From Callorhinus ursinus (lineage: Eukaryota; Chordata; Mammalia; Carnivora; Otariidae), in the NCBI RefSeq assembly GCF_003265705.1, contig NW_020313057.1, positions 1,771,893 to 1,835,892 of the forward strand: 64,000 nucleotides of DNA, written 5' to 3'. The notes beneath the pieces are model-generated. The model searched no databases. It worked only from the letters and a program-made list of their open reading frames with translations, and was not told the DNA's origin. Positions 36,592 through 48,872 of this stretch are shown in pieces. Position numbers and translations under genes: made by a program. The first letter of the stretch is position 1. Each line of letters starts with the position of its first letter.

Positions 36592-36606
36592 AAAATAACT
36601 GCACAG

Positions 36607-38777
36607 AGTAAGTTGGCTGGACAATGAGATCCTCCTCTCCTAAAGAGAAGAAAACCCGTAAAGAGAATCCAAACACGGTTTGGTCCAGACAGAGAGAAAA
36701 GACAGAGATACAGCATCAACCCAAAAAGGCTGGCCAGCATTTGCAGAACACGCTGGGAGAAGCAAAATCTTCCCTAAAAATCAGTTCACAAAACTCCATC
36801 ACTCGGAGACTGGACTGGGAGCAGTGACAGGAGCAAAGACGAGTTATTTTCTGTGCTTAGTTACAGGGACTTTAAAGAAAGAAAAAAAAAAAGGAAGAAA
36901 GAAAAAAAAGAGGTCACAGCTGGTGCAGAACAAAGGCCTGGAGAAAGCAGATTCCAGACATGAGCCTCTAGCCCACCCTGGTTAACGCTAGGTTCGTGAT
37001 TGAGGAAGCACTGAAGACTGTTACCACAACACACTGAACGTCTTTATTGCTCTGGGGGAGGGCTCTGGACAAATCTAGAGTTTGTTGCTTAGAGCTCTCA
37101 TTTCAGAATATGTGTTCAGCCATTCTCAAAAAATCCTTTTGTTGAATTTGCACTGCCCCCCTCCTAGAAGGACTGGGTAGACCCTTCCTATCTTTCACTG
37201 ACTCTTTCTAGAGGTCACTGATCATTTAACTAGAAAACGCTTCGAGCTCATTCCATTTAATTCTATCTTTGTATACGGAGATAGTGCTAGTTATGTATAT
37301 TTTCATATTTTTTTAGTACTTATACGTGTATTGATATTTATTTGCCCTCCATTCCAAGTAAAAGATTATACCAGATACTATGAAGACACAGAGTAGATAC
37401 AGCACGTTATTCTTGCCTTCAAAGGACTAATAACCTAGGAACATGAAATAAATAACTCAAGAGTTAAATAATGACAAAGTAATCAAGAAATAGCTCAGTA
37501 CTTGTGGTAACTTCTAGGGCAAGCGGAGGGAGAAACCCCATGGGGACTTGGTATTCTTCTACAGTTTCTTTTCTACGTGCCAGGAAGTGGTATTGATTTT
37601 TCTTCCTGAGTCTTGCTGCAAGTTTTGGGTCTAGCCCCTTTGGCTACCCAAAGAATGGGAGTTTGGCTGCTGGGCCTGAGTTACGATGATCCATCCCAGG
37701 AACGTAGGAAGGGTACTAGGGAAAAGGTCGCTTGACCACTAGAGACCCAAGAACCAGCACATTTGAGAGGAATTTATTACATCCAATTGGGAATTCAACC
37801 CCAAGAGGCTAGGGTTGGAGAAAGAAGAGATGGAAAGAAAACACAGGTGTGAGGGTGGCCATTGGCTAGAAGGCAAGAAGCCAGCCTAAGTGCAAAGATT
37901 TATACCAGGGGGAGGGCACAGAGTCTGAGAACACTCCCCCACCCCCAAGGAAATGGTTGCAGTAGCTTTTATTAAAAGCAATTGCCCCCTTGAGTTTTAG
38001 TGGGATGAATCATAAAAGGGGCCCACTGAATTTAGACACCACCCCCTACCTGCTCTGACTCTTTCCTACCAGGAAGGGAGGGGTGGCACTACCCAGGGCA
38101 AACCCTAACGTTCCCTAGAACATCGCTGAGGTGGGAGAGGGGTTCCCTCAAGTACCTCTTTGAACCAGACACTTCCTAGTGGCTGATTTTAATGCCACTG
38201 GCTGCCCAGAACCTCTTCTAACACACTCTTTGTGGTCCAAGGTAAAGAAGGGAATCTTGAGTTTTGATGATCAGGATGAGCATGAATAGAAGGTATGGGG
38301 CAAGATGACCCTGAAGATAGCTTCTCTAGTTACCTTGGAGAGTCAGAAGTCAGGGTCTTTCAGCAGCTGGCGTGGGCAGAATGTGCATTGTGTTTGGAGG
38401 CAAGCCCAGACTCACAAATCTCCCTGACTCCCTCCCCCCAGAGGTGCAGCATTAGCTGTGGAACTCCTTATATGTGTATAAGGATAGCTTCCTTAATATT
38501 GACCAGCTGTTAGGTTAACAGCGGTGCCAAGGATGGCAGGGGACCAGTGGGAGTGAAACAATGATTGATACAAAAGGGAGTGTTCTGGCCAGTGGCTATG
38601 TGAGTCATTACAACTGAATTCTGTTAGGAATATGTAGCGCATGTGTCTTTTTTAGTAAGAGGTTCTCCTCTGGAGTTAATATAGAGTATCAATTGATATG
38701 ATCCATATGGCTGATCATCTGCATACAGTGGGCAGATGGAACCAGACTTGGAAGATCTAGAACAGTCAGCTGTTTGG
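36607..38777. other. Unique or unrecognised intergenic DNA
   Basis: No gene is recognised. A purine-rich run of GAAA/AAAG words lies at about 36876-36912. The part 37700-38280 has mixed composition with G- and C-rich patches and could be an old repeat that I cannot name. Confidence 0.5.
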
Positions 38778-38905
38778 TCTGACAACAGAATCACCCAGGA
38801 TATTAAGACTATACATCACTTGGCCTCCTCCTAGATCTACTGAATCCTGATATTCAGAGGTAGAACTTTGGCACAAAGTTTAAACACAGTCCTTTTTTTA
38901 AAATC
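38778..38905 (+). mobile_element. MER5-like hAT DNA-transposon remnant
   Basis: The wording caacagaatcacccaggatattaa and cctcctcctagatctactgaatcctgatattcagagg follows the known MER5/Charlie pattern of non-autonomous hAT elements. Only part is preserved. Confidence 0.6.
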
Positions 38906-40077
38906 CCACAAGAAGCATAGCCAAGGTGGTGAATTACTGTTCTAGAACAATGCTCTACAGAATTGGGATACAAAATGAGGACAGAATTCTCGAACTGTGG
39001 AAGAATGATGTGGCCAGATAATCTGTGAGCATATGTGGGACCGGGTCATCTATCGATGCTTCGCTAATCTGTGAACGTGTTTAAAATTAGAAACTGGTAA
39101 GTTTTAAATGTTTTAAACTACATAATAAATCAGATAACCTTCTTCTGGTCATCTTAGTCTAGCTAGCTACAACTCTTACTCCTAAGCAGTACATTTAATA
39201 AGTTGAAAAAGTTGCACCAATAGGATTTGAGTCACTGTTCTTCTGACCACACTGGATTCAACAGATCAGTGGCTTATAAACACTCACTATCAGAACAAGA
39301 AGAGCAACCAGTGGGGACAAGGCTCTGCTCTGCTAGGAATGGAAGGGAGGGACAACAGGAGGAGTGGTGGGCACTGTAACAAGGCAGAGTCCTTGAAAGG
39401 TGGGACCACTACAGGAAACATGTCAATTAAGAGAGCCAAGTTTTTCTGGATGATTTCCACAGAGAAAGCACGGGGGAAATAAAGTGTTATGTTAGTGAAA
39501 TCAATCCAGGGTAGATTATTATTAACATCTCTTTTGCCAACCACATATGTCCCTCACCGTTAAAAATGGGACCTTGGGTAGAACAGATGGTAGATGGTCT
39601 ATTGTTGCCACCACTTCCTTCTTTGACCACAATTTCCAGCAACTGGTCACATTTCATTTTAAAGTTCCCAGTGTTAAGTGCTCAATTTGATCAAGAGGAA
39701 AATGGGTTCCAGTGGTCCAAATCCTTCTAAGTAAATACATTAGTTGGCAGCATACTGTGATGTCATGGTAAATATAAGGCCACTAAAAGTCTTGTTGGAT
39801 AACATGTAATGTTTTGAATAGGCCCAGGGCTCAGCTAGGGTGTTGCTATGGCACAGGTAAAGTACATGGGTTTAGCCACCCTTGGTTGCTTCATAGAGCT
39901 ACCCTCCCTCCATATTCTTTCTTGTGCACACTCCAAATTCCATGACTACTACTTCTTTTCAGGGAGGGGTCATTATACATAAGCACCGCTCTGTTAGAGC
40001 CATAGCATCACAAAGTTTTGGAGCCAAAGGACCAGGTATTTGTTGGTAGCCCAGGCATCTGCTGACCAAATATATTA
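38906..40077. other. Unique or unrecognised intergenic DNA
   Basis: I recognise no gene. An 84-codon open frame on the minus strand (39290-39544) has no domain I know. Confidence 0.5.
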
Positions 40078-40565
40078 GAGTTCTTTAGAAAGTAGGATGT
40101 GTATGTGTATACACACACACACACACACANNNNNNNNNNATATGCATATATATGGAGGGAGGGAGGGAAAGAGAGAGCTTGAGAGAGACTGAGACACATT
40201 TTAAGGAATTGGCTCATACAGTTGTGGAGGCTGACCAGATCAAAATCTGCAGGGTGGGTTGGCGGGCTAGAGACCCAACAAGAGTTCAAGTCCAAAGTCT
40301 GTTGCAGTTCAAATCCAAAGGCTGTCTGCTGGCAGAATTCCCTCTTGCTTGGGGGAAGTTGGTCTTTTGTTCTATCCAGGCCATCAACTAATTAGTTGAG
40401 GTCCACCTACATTATGGGGAGCAATCTGCTTTACTCAAAAGTCCACCAATGTAAATGTTAATCTCATCCAAAAACACCCCCATAGACACACCCAGAGTAA
40501 TGTTTGACCAAATATATGGGCACTACAGCCCAGACAAGTGGACATATAAAATTAACCATCACAGT
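40078..40565. repeat. Unnamed interspersed repeat Y with microsatellite and gap
   Basis: Landmarks of a common mammalian interspersed repeat are present: gttctttagaaagtaggatg, taaggaattggctcatac, ttgtggaggctgac, tgaggtccacctacattatggggagcaatctgctttactc, gttaatctcatccaaaaacac, ending in cataaaattaaccatcaca. I recognise the family but not its name. An (AC)n run leads into a 10-N gap and an AT/GGGA-rich patch. Confidence 0.7.
40130..40139. other. Assembly gap of 10 N
   Basis: Ten N follow an (AC)n run (40111-40129) and precede an ATATGC/TATAT patch, so the repeat length here is unresolved. Confidence 0.98.
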
Positions 40566-41369
40566 GCCAAGTGGGCACCCTAATCAGCCTAAAAGACCAC
40601 AGGTCCTCAAGCATCAGATACAGGGGTGTTCTCCTTCCCCCAGTTTGTAGATGGGTGGCTAAAAGAAGTAGGCATAGATGGACCCCAAACAAAAAGAAAA
40701 AAGGTACTAACCTGGCCAGGGTGGTATTCATTCCCTCTGGAAATCACAGTGTGGGAAATAATGAGAAAACCTGATAGTGCTATTTGAAGAAAGTTCTTGT
40801 TTCCAGTGCATGTTAGCATAGGGTCCCTGAATGAGGACAGACAGATATATGTCGTGTTCTCAATGCATTAGAGCAAGGAGTAGGCAGTGTTAGGATGAGG
40901 GAGGAGTGGAATTTCACACAGTTCAAAACCCACTCTGCTGGAATATCTGCCCTTAAATGCTTTGAAGGCTGTATCCCAGGCTTTGGTTTACCATTTGCTT
41001 TCCCAGAAATCAAATTACAGTATCTCTGGAAAATCTCTTAGTCTTACTATGGATCACATCCACCTTTATGAGTTTTACAGGAGCACACACAAACAGCAGT
41101 CTATCGTGTACAAGAACTTGGCAAAAGAATACTATTGTGACTCTATTCAGAGTACTTAAGTTTACCAACTGTCTCTCTACTAAAAAGTGATCCACGTAGA
41201 GCCAGTGAAGCCAACCACAGCAGAAAAGCTATTGAGTGAGCCACTGTCAGGGGCCTTGTCACACACTGGGGGCTCTGAAGTTAGGAGTTCCAAGTTTGGC
41301 TCCACCAAGCAAACCAAACCAGCTATTTATAGTACTTATAGGACTTAAAGGAAATTAGAGCACAGAGAA
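40566..41369. other. Unique or unrecognised intergenic DNA
   Basis: No gene is recognised. Confidence 0.5.
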
Positions 41370-41535
41370 ATGAGGCACAAGACAACATAATGGATCTCTA
41401 TCCGCACTCTCGCCAATAGATTGCAAACTCCTGAGGGTGTCTTGTTCTCTGCTGAATGCCCAGAATCTGGCACATTACAACCTGGGCTCGGCAAACATGT
41501 TAACTGGCTAAGTGACTGGCTGGTTAAATAAAGTC
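41370..41535 (+). mobile_element. LINE-2 3' end fragment
   Basis: The L2 terminus is visible: atagattgcaaactcctgagg, tcttgttctctgctgaatgcc and agaatctggcacattac, followed by a degenerate end. Confidence 0.65.
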
Positions 41536-41864
41536 CAAAAAAGTCTTCCTCAAAGTACTGACACATCATCAGAGTTGTCAAAAAGGAATGGGACTTTTTT
41601 TTTTTTTTTGGTAGGAAAATTGGAATGTTCTCAGAGTGATTAATGTTGAAATGAATTTATTTATAAAATGGCCACCATCTTTGCATGTCTGCTTGGCCCT
41701 CTGTAAAATGCGACTGGCATGGCACGTTTACTTAGCGCCCATATAATGCTCAGGGATACATCTGATATGTAAATACGGCAAGAAGGCAGCCCCCCCAAAC
41801 TATTCATTCCAACAGCTCTTTTCCTAACTAGCAGAGGACAGAAGCTTCCAGGAAGATATCATCA
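41536..41864. other. Unique intergenic DNA with a T-run
   Basis: No gene is recognised. A homopolymer T tract lies at about 41597-41611. Confidence 0.55.
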
Positions 41865-41985
41865 GGTTGCTCAATCTGCCTAGATTTTAACTCCTGGAGG
41901 GCAGAGACCATGTATCTCATCCCCAGCACCTAGCACGTTGCCTGACACCCACAGAATGTGCTCAGGCGATGGTTGTCCAATGCTT
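41865..41985 (+). mobile_element. LINE-2 3' end fragment
   Basis: L2 terminal wording is present: ttaactcctggagggcagagacc, atctcatccccagcacctagc, and acagaatgtgctcagg. Confidence 0.7.
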
Positions 41986-44924
41986 ATGTTGTTTTGTTTT
42001 GTTTTTTTCTTGCCAAGCAAGGAGATTGGAGCATGGCAGAATTTCAGGAAGCCTGTGATAACAGAAAACTGGTGAGGTGAGCAAAGATTATTGCAGTGGA
42101 GTATCAGAAAGAATTAAGAGTAGAGGAGGATATTGACAGAGAGAATAACACCTGAAGAGGCTTAACTAGACTATTGAGTAGATGGGGGTAATAAGAAGAC
42201 GAAAGAAAGATAACTAGACTTGCAGTGAGTACTCATTCTGCCGAGTACGGAATTAGAGTATAATATTATGATATACATAAAAAGGTGGCAAGCAAGAGAT
42301 CAGGTTTTTAGAGAGGTTCAAAGAACACAAAAGGTAGCGTTCCCAATCCTGAGTAGCCTACACAGTACACCGTTTCATTATTGACAAACCTGAACCAAGT
42401 GTCATACCAAGAAATAATTTCATGATCAGGGATTATTATCACCTTGGATAACTTACTTGCGTATTTATCCTTCAATAGTATCTATAAGTATTATAACGTT
42501 TTATGTCTATATATAAATATATTTACAACATTTCTCTTTTGTAAACTGCTAAGACATAGATTAAAACCCCGCAAGTACAAATTTTTTGTCATCCTAAAAA
42601 AAGGAATTCAGTCCTTTCAAATGAATAAGCCCTGAAGTCACCATTTTGAATGCTGTAGGAAAAATTTCCAGCTTTTCTCCAAAATCATAACTATGAATGG
42701 ACCCATAATTAATGCCTATACTTTCATTTTAGTGGAGCAGTGAGTCTTGGCCATTTGCGGGACATCAATGTTTTGATGAGCTGATGGAAGGTATGGACAC
42801 CTTTCCTTTACAAAAAAGGTATATACAACTTATTTTATTGAAGAAGGGTAGACAAAATATATAAAGATGTATACTTAGGTTTTTCATAGAAAAATGAATG
42901 TGTACTTCCTAAAATAAAATTGAACTAAATCAAAACTCACAAATAAAGAAAAATAAAATTTTAACTCTGCTCGCATTTCAAAGAGAAGTCAAATTTTGTT
43001 TGCCTTGAATAGGAAAAGATTATAACGAGGCCTTTGTTACAGTGATGTTCATGTCAGGGCAATGTTTGACGTCTGTTTAATTTTGACTTTTCTATCTGAT
43101 GGCTGTAGGTGATGAAAATTCCACTATACAGAACTCTGAAGTGTTTGGTAACATCAGGAGAGCCTGCGCTCGTGTCAAGATTCACTGAAATCCCCCAGTT
43201 CTTTGAACTTAATTAATGCCCCATCATTTCCTATGTTTCTGAAGTGACCTTAGGCAAAAATCTACATCCTTGACGTTGTCCTCAAAGACAAGAATTTTTA
43301 AAAAAGAGAGGAGTCATAAGCAGAGACCATAGGACTTACACTGTTAGGAGCCATGACCTTTCTCATCTCATGGCCCAGTAATGCTCTCATCCCCTTTCCA
43401 AGAGCCCCTTAGTCCTATTTGCTTCCATACTTGAGGCCTTGCCTATTCCTACCCACCAATTACTTTCTCCACAGTTCTCCACCATGTGCCTGTTGAATAG
43501 CCAAGAAGGACCCCAATCCCGCTGCAGCCAGGGAGAAGGACAGCAACGGAAGTGTGGTCTGAACCATTTCACCCCAGAAGCACCATTAATGTCATGGTTG
43601 GGTTTTGTGATATACTGTTCCATTACGAGGCCATTATGAACAAACTAGTGGGCTTACTGATTACCACATTTGTTCCCATCAAAAAATACATTCCAAGTTC
43701 CATACAACTCATAAAAACTGGCTCTTGGGGCACAATCTGTCCAGAGCCTAGGTGCTCCGTGCATGTGAGGTTACCCTTGCACTAGACATGAATTTCACCC
43801 TCATTAGTTTTAACAGAACAGGGCAGAGATCCAGAGGTATTTTATTCCTATGGGAATAAATATATGATTTATCCCTGTCTACCTCCCAATTGTCAGGCAC
43901 AGTAGTTCATATTAAAAGAAATAGAAACGGGGGGTAAAACTTCTAACCACTTCTGTTTTTACCACTGGAGCCAGACCTCTATTTTCTTAAAATTTTGTTC
44001 TAAGAGCAGAGTGGAAGGCTGCCATTTTTACTGTTATTCTACAGGCATCTTGGGCCCACAAACCTAATAGGGAAGCTAAAAAACTACAAGGAGATCTCCT
44101 ATCAGAGAGCTGACTTCTCTCCAGACTGTGTCTTCCCTATTTGGTAAAAGTCTGTGCTACATCTCAACTGATTCTTGATTAGCTTTGGTCTCGTGTCCTC
44201 GGAGGGTAAAATCAGGATGGAACATTAAATTGGACATGGAGGGAACGTCCTTGGATGTGTACACACTCTTAGATAGAATGCAACTCCCTGTACATTTTAA
44301 AATCCTAATCACATCACTATTATCCTCACTCTTAGTTACTAGCTATTGAGAATGAAGCTGTGCTTTTAAATTTACCGGGGAAGACGCGATTAATTGAAGA
44401 CACACAGGCTGATGTCTTGCCTCTCACATTATTATAATCTAGTGGTGTCTCATGGTCCCACCAAAACGACAAACTTTCACCACAGCCAGCTTTCTGTGTT
44501 TGTGGTGGCAAACCTCCAAAACAGTGTTGTTTGGCAAAAACAGGAGTGTTTTTAGCAACAAAATCCAAGACAATTGTTTGCTACAATCTGAAACCAGCAC
44601 ATTGCCGGCCAATTAACTGAGCATCTGTTACATCTGGCCCTAAACTATTAACTCACAATCTTGATTATCTTCATGTGTGAAACCAAGTAAATGCCCAGCT
44701 AGGTGTATTTTATTTTACTTATTTTTTTTTCACATAAGTCAAAGATTCAATTTTGTTTGCAAATGTTCTCTGGATTTTTGAAGCTTTCTAGATAATTTAG
44801 TGGGGCTCCCCCCCCCCCCAGTTTCTGGTGAAATTTGTTTTTGAAAAACCTACTTATTTAGAATTTATATGCCTAATATAAAAATTACTTGTGTTAGATG
44901 GCATGATTTTCAATGAAACTAAAA
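41986..44924. other. Unique intergenic DNA
   Basis: Nearly 3 kb without a SINE, L1, MIR or gene that I can recognise. A C-run lies at about 44808-44820 and a T-run near 44723. Short open frames are scattered on both strands. Confidence 0.6.
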
Positions 44925-45420
44925 GAAACTCCAACTCAAAGTGACTTAAACAATAAAAAGTATTTACAACTCACATCACTGAAAAGTTGAAAAGCCAGGC
45001 AGATGTAAGGCGTGGTTCAGTTCAGAACTCTGGCTCCATTTATCTCTGCTTCTCCCAGTTCTTCCTCCATGACGGCGGTCAGCACCACTTGGGACACTGC
45101 CTCCTCTTTCCTAATCTAGAAGAGAAAGAGACTCACCTCTCGTCTCTGGTTATATAAACCTGAACCAACCATGGCCGCTATTAGAATGCCAGGCACTGAT
45201 TGGTTCATTCCTAACCTCACCCCTACCAATCATGTGGCCAGAAAGATGGCACAGGCTATTTGGCTAGTGCCAATCAGAGCCTAACCTGGAAGCTCCATCA
45301 CACCTGAACCACCAGCATACTCCGTAATGGGGGCCGGAATGTGGAGGGGCGGGAGTTTCCCCATAGAAATGGGAAAGAGAGGGGATAGGTGCTATGCTAC
45401 CTAAGCAACTATTGAATGCC
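44925..45420. repeat. Probable old interspersed repeat Z
   Basis: The series caactcaaagtgacttaaac, caactcacatcactgaaaagt, cactgattggttcattcctaacc, accaatcatgtggccag and tagtgccaatcagagcctaacc resembles a mammalian repeat that I know but cannot name. Boundaries are uncertain. Confidence 0.5.
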
Positions 45421-45466
45421 AACTTAATTCATTTCCCTTAAAAAACTTAATTCATTTCCCTTAAAA
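45421..45466. repeat. Perfect 23-bp tandem duplication
   Basis: The 23 bases at 45421-45443 (beginning aacttaattcatttccctta) are repeated exactly at 45444-45466 with no spacer. Confidence 0.97.
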
Positions 45467-45536
45467 GTGAACTGATTTTTCTTTTTAGAATTGTAATAAA
45501 GAGCTATTACAGAGATTTTTTGTAAAGCACCATACA

Positions 45537-45738
45537 GGGGCACCTGGGTGGTTCAGTCAGTTTAGCGTCTGTCTTCAGCTCAGGTTATGATCCCAGGATC
45601 CTGGGATGGAGCCCCGGAATGGGGCTTCCTGATCAGCAGGGAGCCTGCTTCTCCCTCTGCCCTTCCCCCCACCTTGTGCTCTTGCATGCACGCTCTTTCT
45701 CTCAAATAAATAAATTCTAAACAAAAAAAAACCCCAAC
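45537..45738 (+). mobile_element. CAN-SINE M
   Basis: Complete SINE with the head ggggcacctgggtggttcag, gatcccaggatcctgggatgg, a body with gatcagcagggagcctgc, and the tail caaataaataaattc plus an A-run. No clear target-site duplication is seen. Confidence 0.95.
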
Positions 45739-45814
45739 ATATATGTTTTTAGTTTAGAAAGAAATAGGATAGTATTTACCTACCCTCAAAGAACAATTGT
45801 ACCAATATTTATAA

Positions 45815-46005
45815 TGGTTAGGAATCCAAGTGTTCTGGAATCTGAGCCCTTGGATTTAAATTGTATCTCCATCATGCACTTAGCTACATGTCATTGGGTA
45901 AGTCAGTTAGCATCTGTGTCTCAGTAAATGAGGATAACAATAGTGCCTACATCATCAGGACTAAGTGAAATCACACACGCAAATAAATCTTGTAACAATA
46001 ACAAG
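45815..46005 (+). mobile_element. MIR
   Basis: The MIR order is visible: gttctggaatctgagccc, ccatcatgcacttagctac, gtcattgggtaagtcagttagc, ctgtgtctcagtaaatgaggataacaa and catcatcaggactaagtgaaa. Confidence 0.8.
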
Positions 46006-46014
46006 TGCTTCATG

Positions 46015-46130
46015 GTTGTCACCCACCCATTAGAATGCAGCTTCTATGTGGGCAGGGACCTCGCCTACCTTATTCACTGCTGTAATCCCAGTGGCCGGCA
46101 TATACTAGGTGGTTGATAAACACTTGAGGG
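46015..46130 (+). mobile_element. LINE-2 3' end fragment
   Basis: The L2 terminus reads cattagaatgcagcttctatg, gggcagggacctcgcctac, actgctgtaatcccagtgg and atactaggtggttgataaacac. Confidence 0.75.
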
Positions 46131-46974
46131 AAGAGTGAAGGAACCTCCTTTCCTTCATCTCTCTCAAAAAGAGAGTAAGGAAAAAGAAAGAGTTAAGAAA
46201 TTAGAGGCCAGTACAGCTGGAGCAAGTTTTTGGTGGAAAGCCAGCACTAAAATCCAGGAGGATTGGGGTTTGGAGTTGTAGATCTACTTTGAGTGCTGTT
46301 GGAACAGCGCAGCTGACGGGGTCTGGAAGGGAAGAGGTAGAAGTGTTTGTTAAATCCCACAGCAGGGGCTTCTTTTCTTTCTTTCTTTCTTTCTTTTTTT
46401 TTTTTTTCTTTTTGAGCCTGAGAAGCAAAGGATGAAGTTGGATCATCTGGTTCAGTAACATAATCTTAAAATAAAATGAAAAATCTGGGAGTCTCTCTGT
46501 GGGAAAAGGGAGAACAAGAGAGTCAAAGGAAAAAAGACAATAGAGGGTTTAATCCAAAACATCTAAAAGCAAATATTGTTTTCAGGAATTTTCAGAGATT
46601 CTCTACAAAGGGAGAAAGAAATTGATGACTAAGGCAGAGAGGGATGAAGATGTGGAGATGTCTCAAATACAGGGACTGCACACATGCGTCTTTAAAGTAT
46701 GCCTACAGGAATTCCTCATTCATACAGCTGAACCTGCTGGGTTTTGAGCTGGCCCTCTCCACCCCAGCCTTCCTTATCTCCTGGGCTTCTGCCAAGATGT
46801 GGCACAATTTTAACTGCAAAAAAATGGGTCCTGCTCAGTGAGAAGAAACAAAACTGAACTAAACTCTCCTCCCAAGATAAAGCAAATAAAAATTCACTTT
46901 GGAATATTCAGAGAAACAGTGTAGGAGAGAAACTATATAGAAGATATAACAAATATGCAATTTTGCATGTGCGT
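46131..46974. other. Unique intergenic DNA with pyrimidine tract
   Basis: No gene is recognised. A (CTTT)n and T-run tract occupies 46371-46414. Confidence 0.55.
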
Positions 46975-48180
46975 TTTAAATAGACTTTTTAAGTTTAGAA
47001 TAGTTTTAGATTTACAGAAAACTTGCAAAACAAAATAGTACAGGTAGTTTCTGTATATGCTTTGCGTCCAGTATCCCCTGTTGTTAAGATATTACATTAG
47101 TATGACGCATGTGTCAAACTTACCAACCAAATTGATACATTACAAGCTGAAGCTCGTACCTCATTCAGATGTCTTTAGTTTTCATCTTTGAAATGTCTTT
47201 AGTTTTATATTTTGTCTTTAGTTTTATACTTTGTTCCAGGATCTCACCCAGGGTACAACATCACATTCAGTAATCATGTCTTCTTAGGCTCCTCTAAGGG
47301 GTGACAGTTTTTAGACTTCTTCTTTTGGCCATCCTTGACACTCTGGAGGAATACTGGTCAGATATTTTGTAGAGTGTCCCTCAATTTGGGTTTGTCTGTT
47401 GTTTTTCTCTTGATTCCATTGGGATTATAGTTTTGGGGAGGAAGACCACAGACATGGTAAAGTACAATTCTCATCACATCATCAAGGGTACATTATCAAC
47501 ATAAATTCCTACTGAGGATGTTAATCTTCTGAATATTTACCCCCTTTCTATACTACACTCTTTGTTAGAAGGTCACTGTGTACAATCCACATTGAGGGGG
47601 TAGGAAGTGTCGTTTCACCTTCTTAAGGGGGAAGTGTCTACACACATTTTTAAAAAATTCTTCCATATGGGAACTTGTCTCTTCTCCCCGTTTCTTTATT
47701 TGTTCAATCATTTATTTTTATCGCTATGGACTTGTATTAGTCTGCTAGGGTTGCCATAACAAAATACCACAAACCGAATGACATAAACAGAAATTTTCTT
47801 ACAGTTTTAGAGGCTGGGAATCTAAGATCAAGGTAACAGTGGGGTTGGTTTCTGATGAGAACTTTCTCCTTGGTTTGTAGATGGTCACCTTTCACTATAT
47901 CTTTATTTGGCCTTTCCTCTGTGCACACCAGATCTCTGGTGTCTCTTCCTTTTCTTACTGGGTTAAGGTCCCACCCTTATGAGCCTTAATTTACCGTCTT
48001 AGAAGCCCTATCTCCAAATATGTTCACACTGGGGGTTAGGGCTTCAACATATTGAATTTGGTGGGGGTGAGTGGGCACAATTCAGGCCATAACAGGGCTC
48101 ATGATAATTTCTTTTATACTTTGGGTTATAATCCAATACTATATTATTTATTTTCTTGTTCAAGGAGCCTTTGGGAGCTC
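46975..48180. repeat. Ancient interspersed repeat, probably L1M-type 3' UTR, split by repeat X
   Basis: The landmarks tagttttagatttacagaaaac, gttccaggatctcacccag, gtcagatattttgtagag, ccctcaatttgggtttgtctg and aggaagaccacagacatg belong to an old repeat I associate with L1M 3' UTRs. The text stops at 47734 within ctatggacttg and resumes at about 48100 with atactttgggttataatcc, which normally follows. The element at 47735-48098 was therefore inserted here. Confidence 0.6.
47735..48098. repeat. Unnamed interspersed repeat X, copy 2, nested
   Basis: It runs from tattagtctgctagggttgcc through acaaaataccacaaaccg, gaggctgggaatctaagatcaagg, ctatctccaaatatgttc and gggttagggcttcaacatat to acaattcaggccataacag. 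It shares its plan with the copy at 23145-23490. Confidence 0.7.
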
Positions 48181-48223
48181 TTTAAGTTGACTCTTGTGTC
48201 CCCTTGATGTGTCCCCATCAGTT

Positions 48224-48383
48224 GTTTTTTTTGTTTTTTGGTTTTTGGCTTGTATTTTTGTTTTTTTAAGTAGGCTCCATACCCAGGGTAGAGCCCAATG
48301 TGGGGCTTGAACTCACAACTCTGAGAACGAGACCTGAGCTGAAACCAAGAGTTGATGCTCAACCAACTGGGCCATCTGGATGC
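48224..48383 (-). mobile_element. CAN-SINE N, variant subfamily, with 11-bp target-site duplication
   Basis: It begins with a T/G-rich tail and tttaagtaggctccatacccag, then agagcccaatgtggggcttgaactcac, and ends with caactgggccatctggatgc. The aagtaggctcc start marks a different SINE subfamily from the other copies. The sequence ccccatcagtt flanks it (48213-48223 and 48384-48394). Confidence 0.93.
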
Positions 48384-48394
48384 CCCCATCAGTT

Positions 48395-48827
48395 TGTTTT
48401 TTGAGCACTCCCTTATTTTCTACATTACAAGATGCTTCAACTTAATCTTATATATTTCCTTCCCTAACCCTAGAATCAGCCATTTCTCTAAGGGACACTA
48501 TTACTTTTATTGGAGAAAGATGTTAGACACACAAGCTGATCCCTGGATCTGCTTGTTGCTAATACGTGTTGCCTCTGGGCTTGCTCAGTGATGGCACTTG
48601 TTTTAATGCCCCTTGTGTTGATTTTTCAAAGAGTCTGATGATAGTTTCCTTTCCCAAATCTAGAAAATAGAAATGGAGTAATAGAAAAAGTAAGTTCTTG
48701 GGAATCAGAGGGACATTCTGTGATTTATCCTCAGGTTTACTGCTTACCAGACATGTGAACTGCAAGTTCCCACAAAATTTAGGTTTCCTCATTTTCAAAA
48801 TGGAATATTTAAAAAATATTAAAAGAG

Positions 48828-48872
<45 letters not shown>

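Noticed and set aside
38906..41369. Possible endogenous retrovirus internal region
   Set aside because: No protease, reverse-transcriptase, integrase or LTR pattern could be read on either strand. Only the inserted repeat Y is supported.
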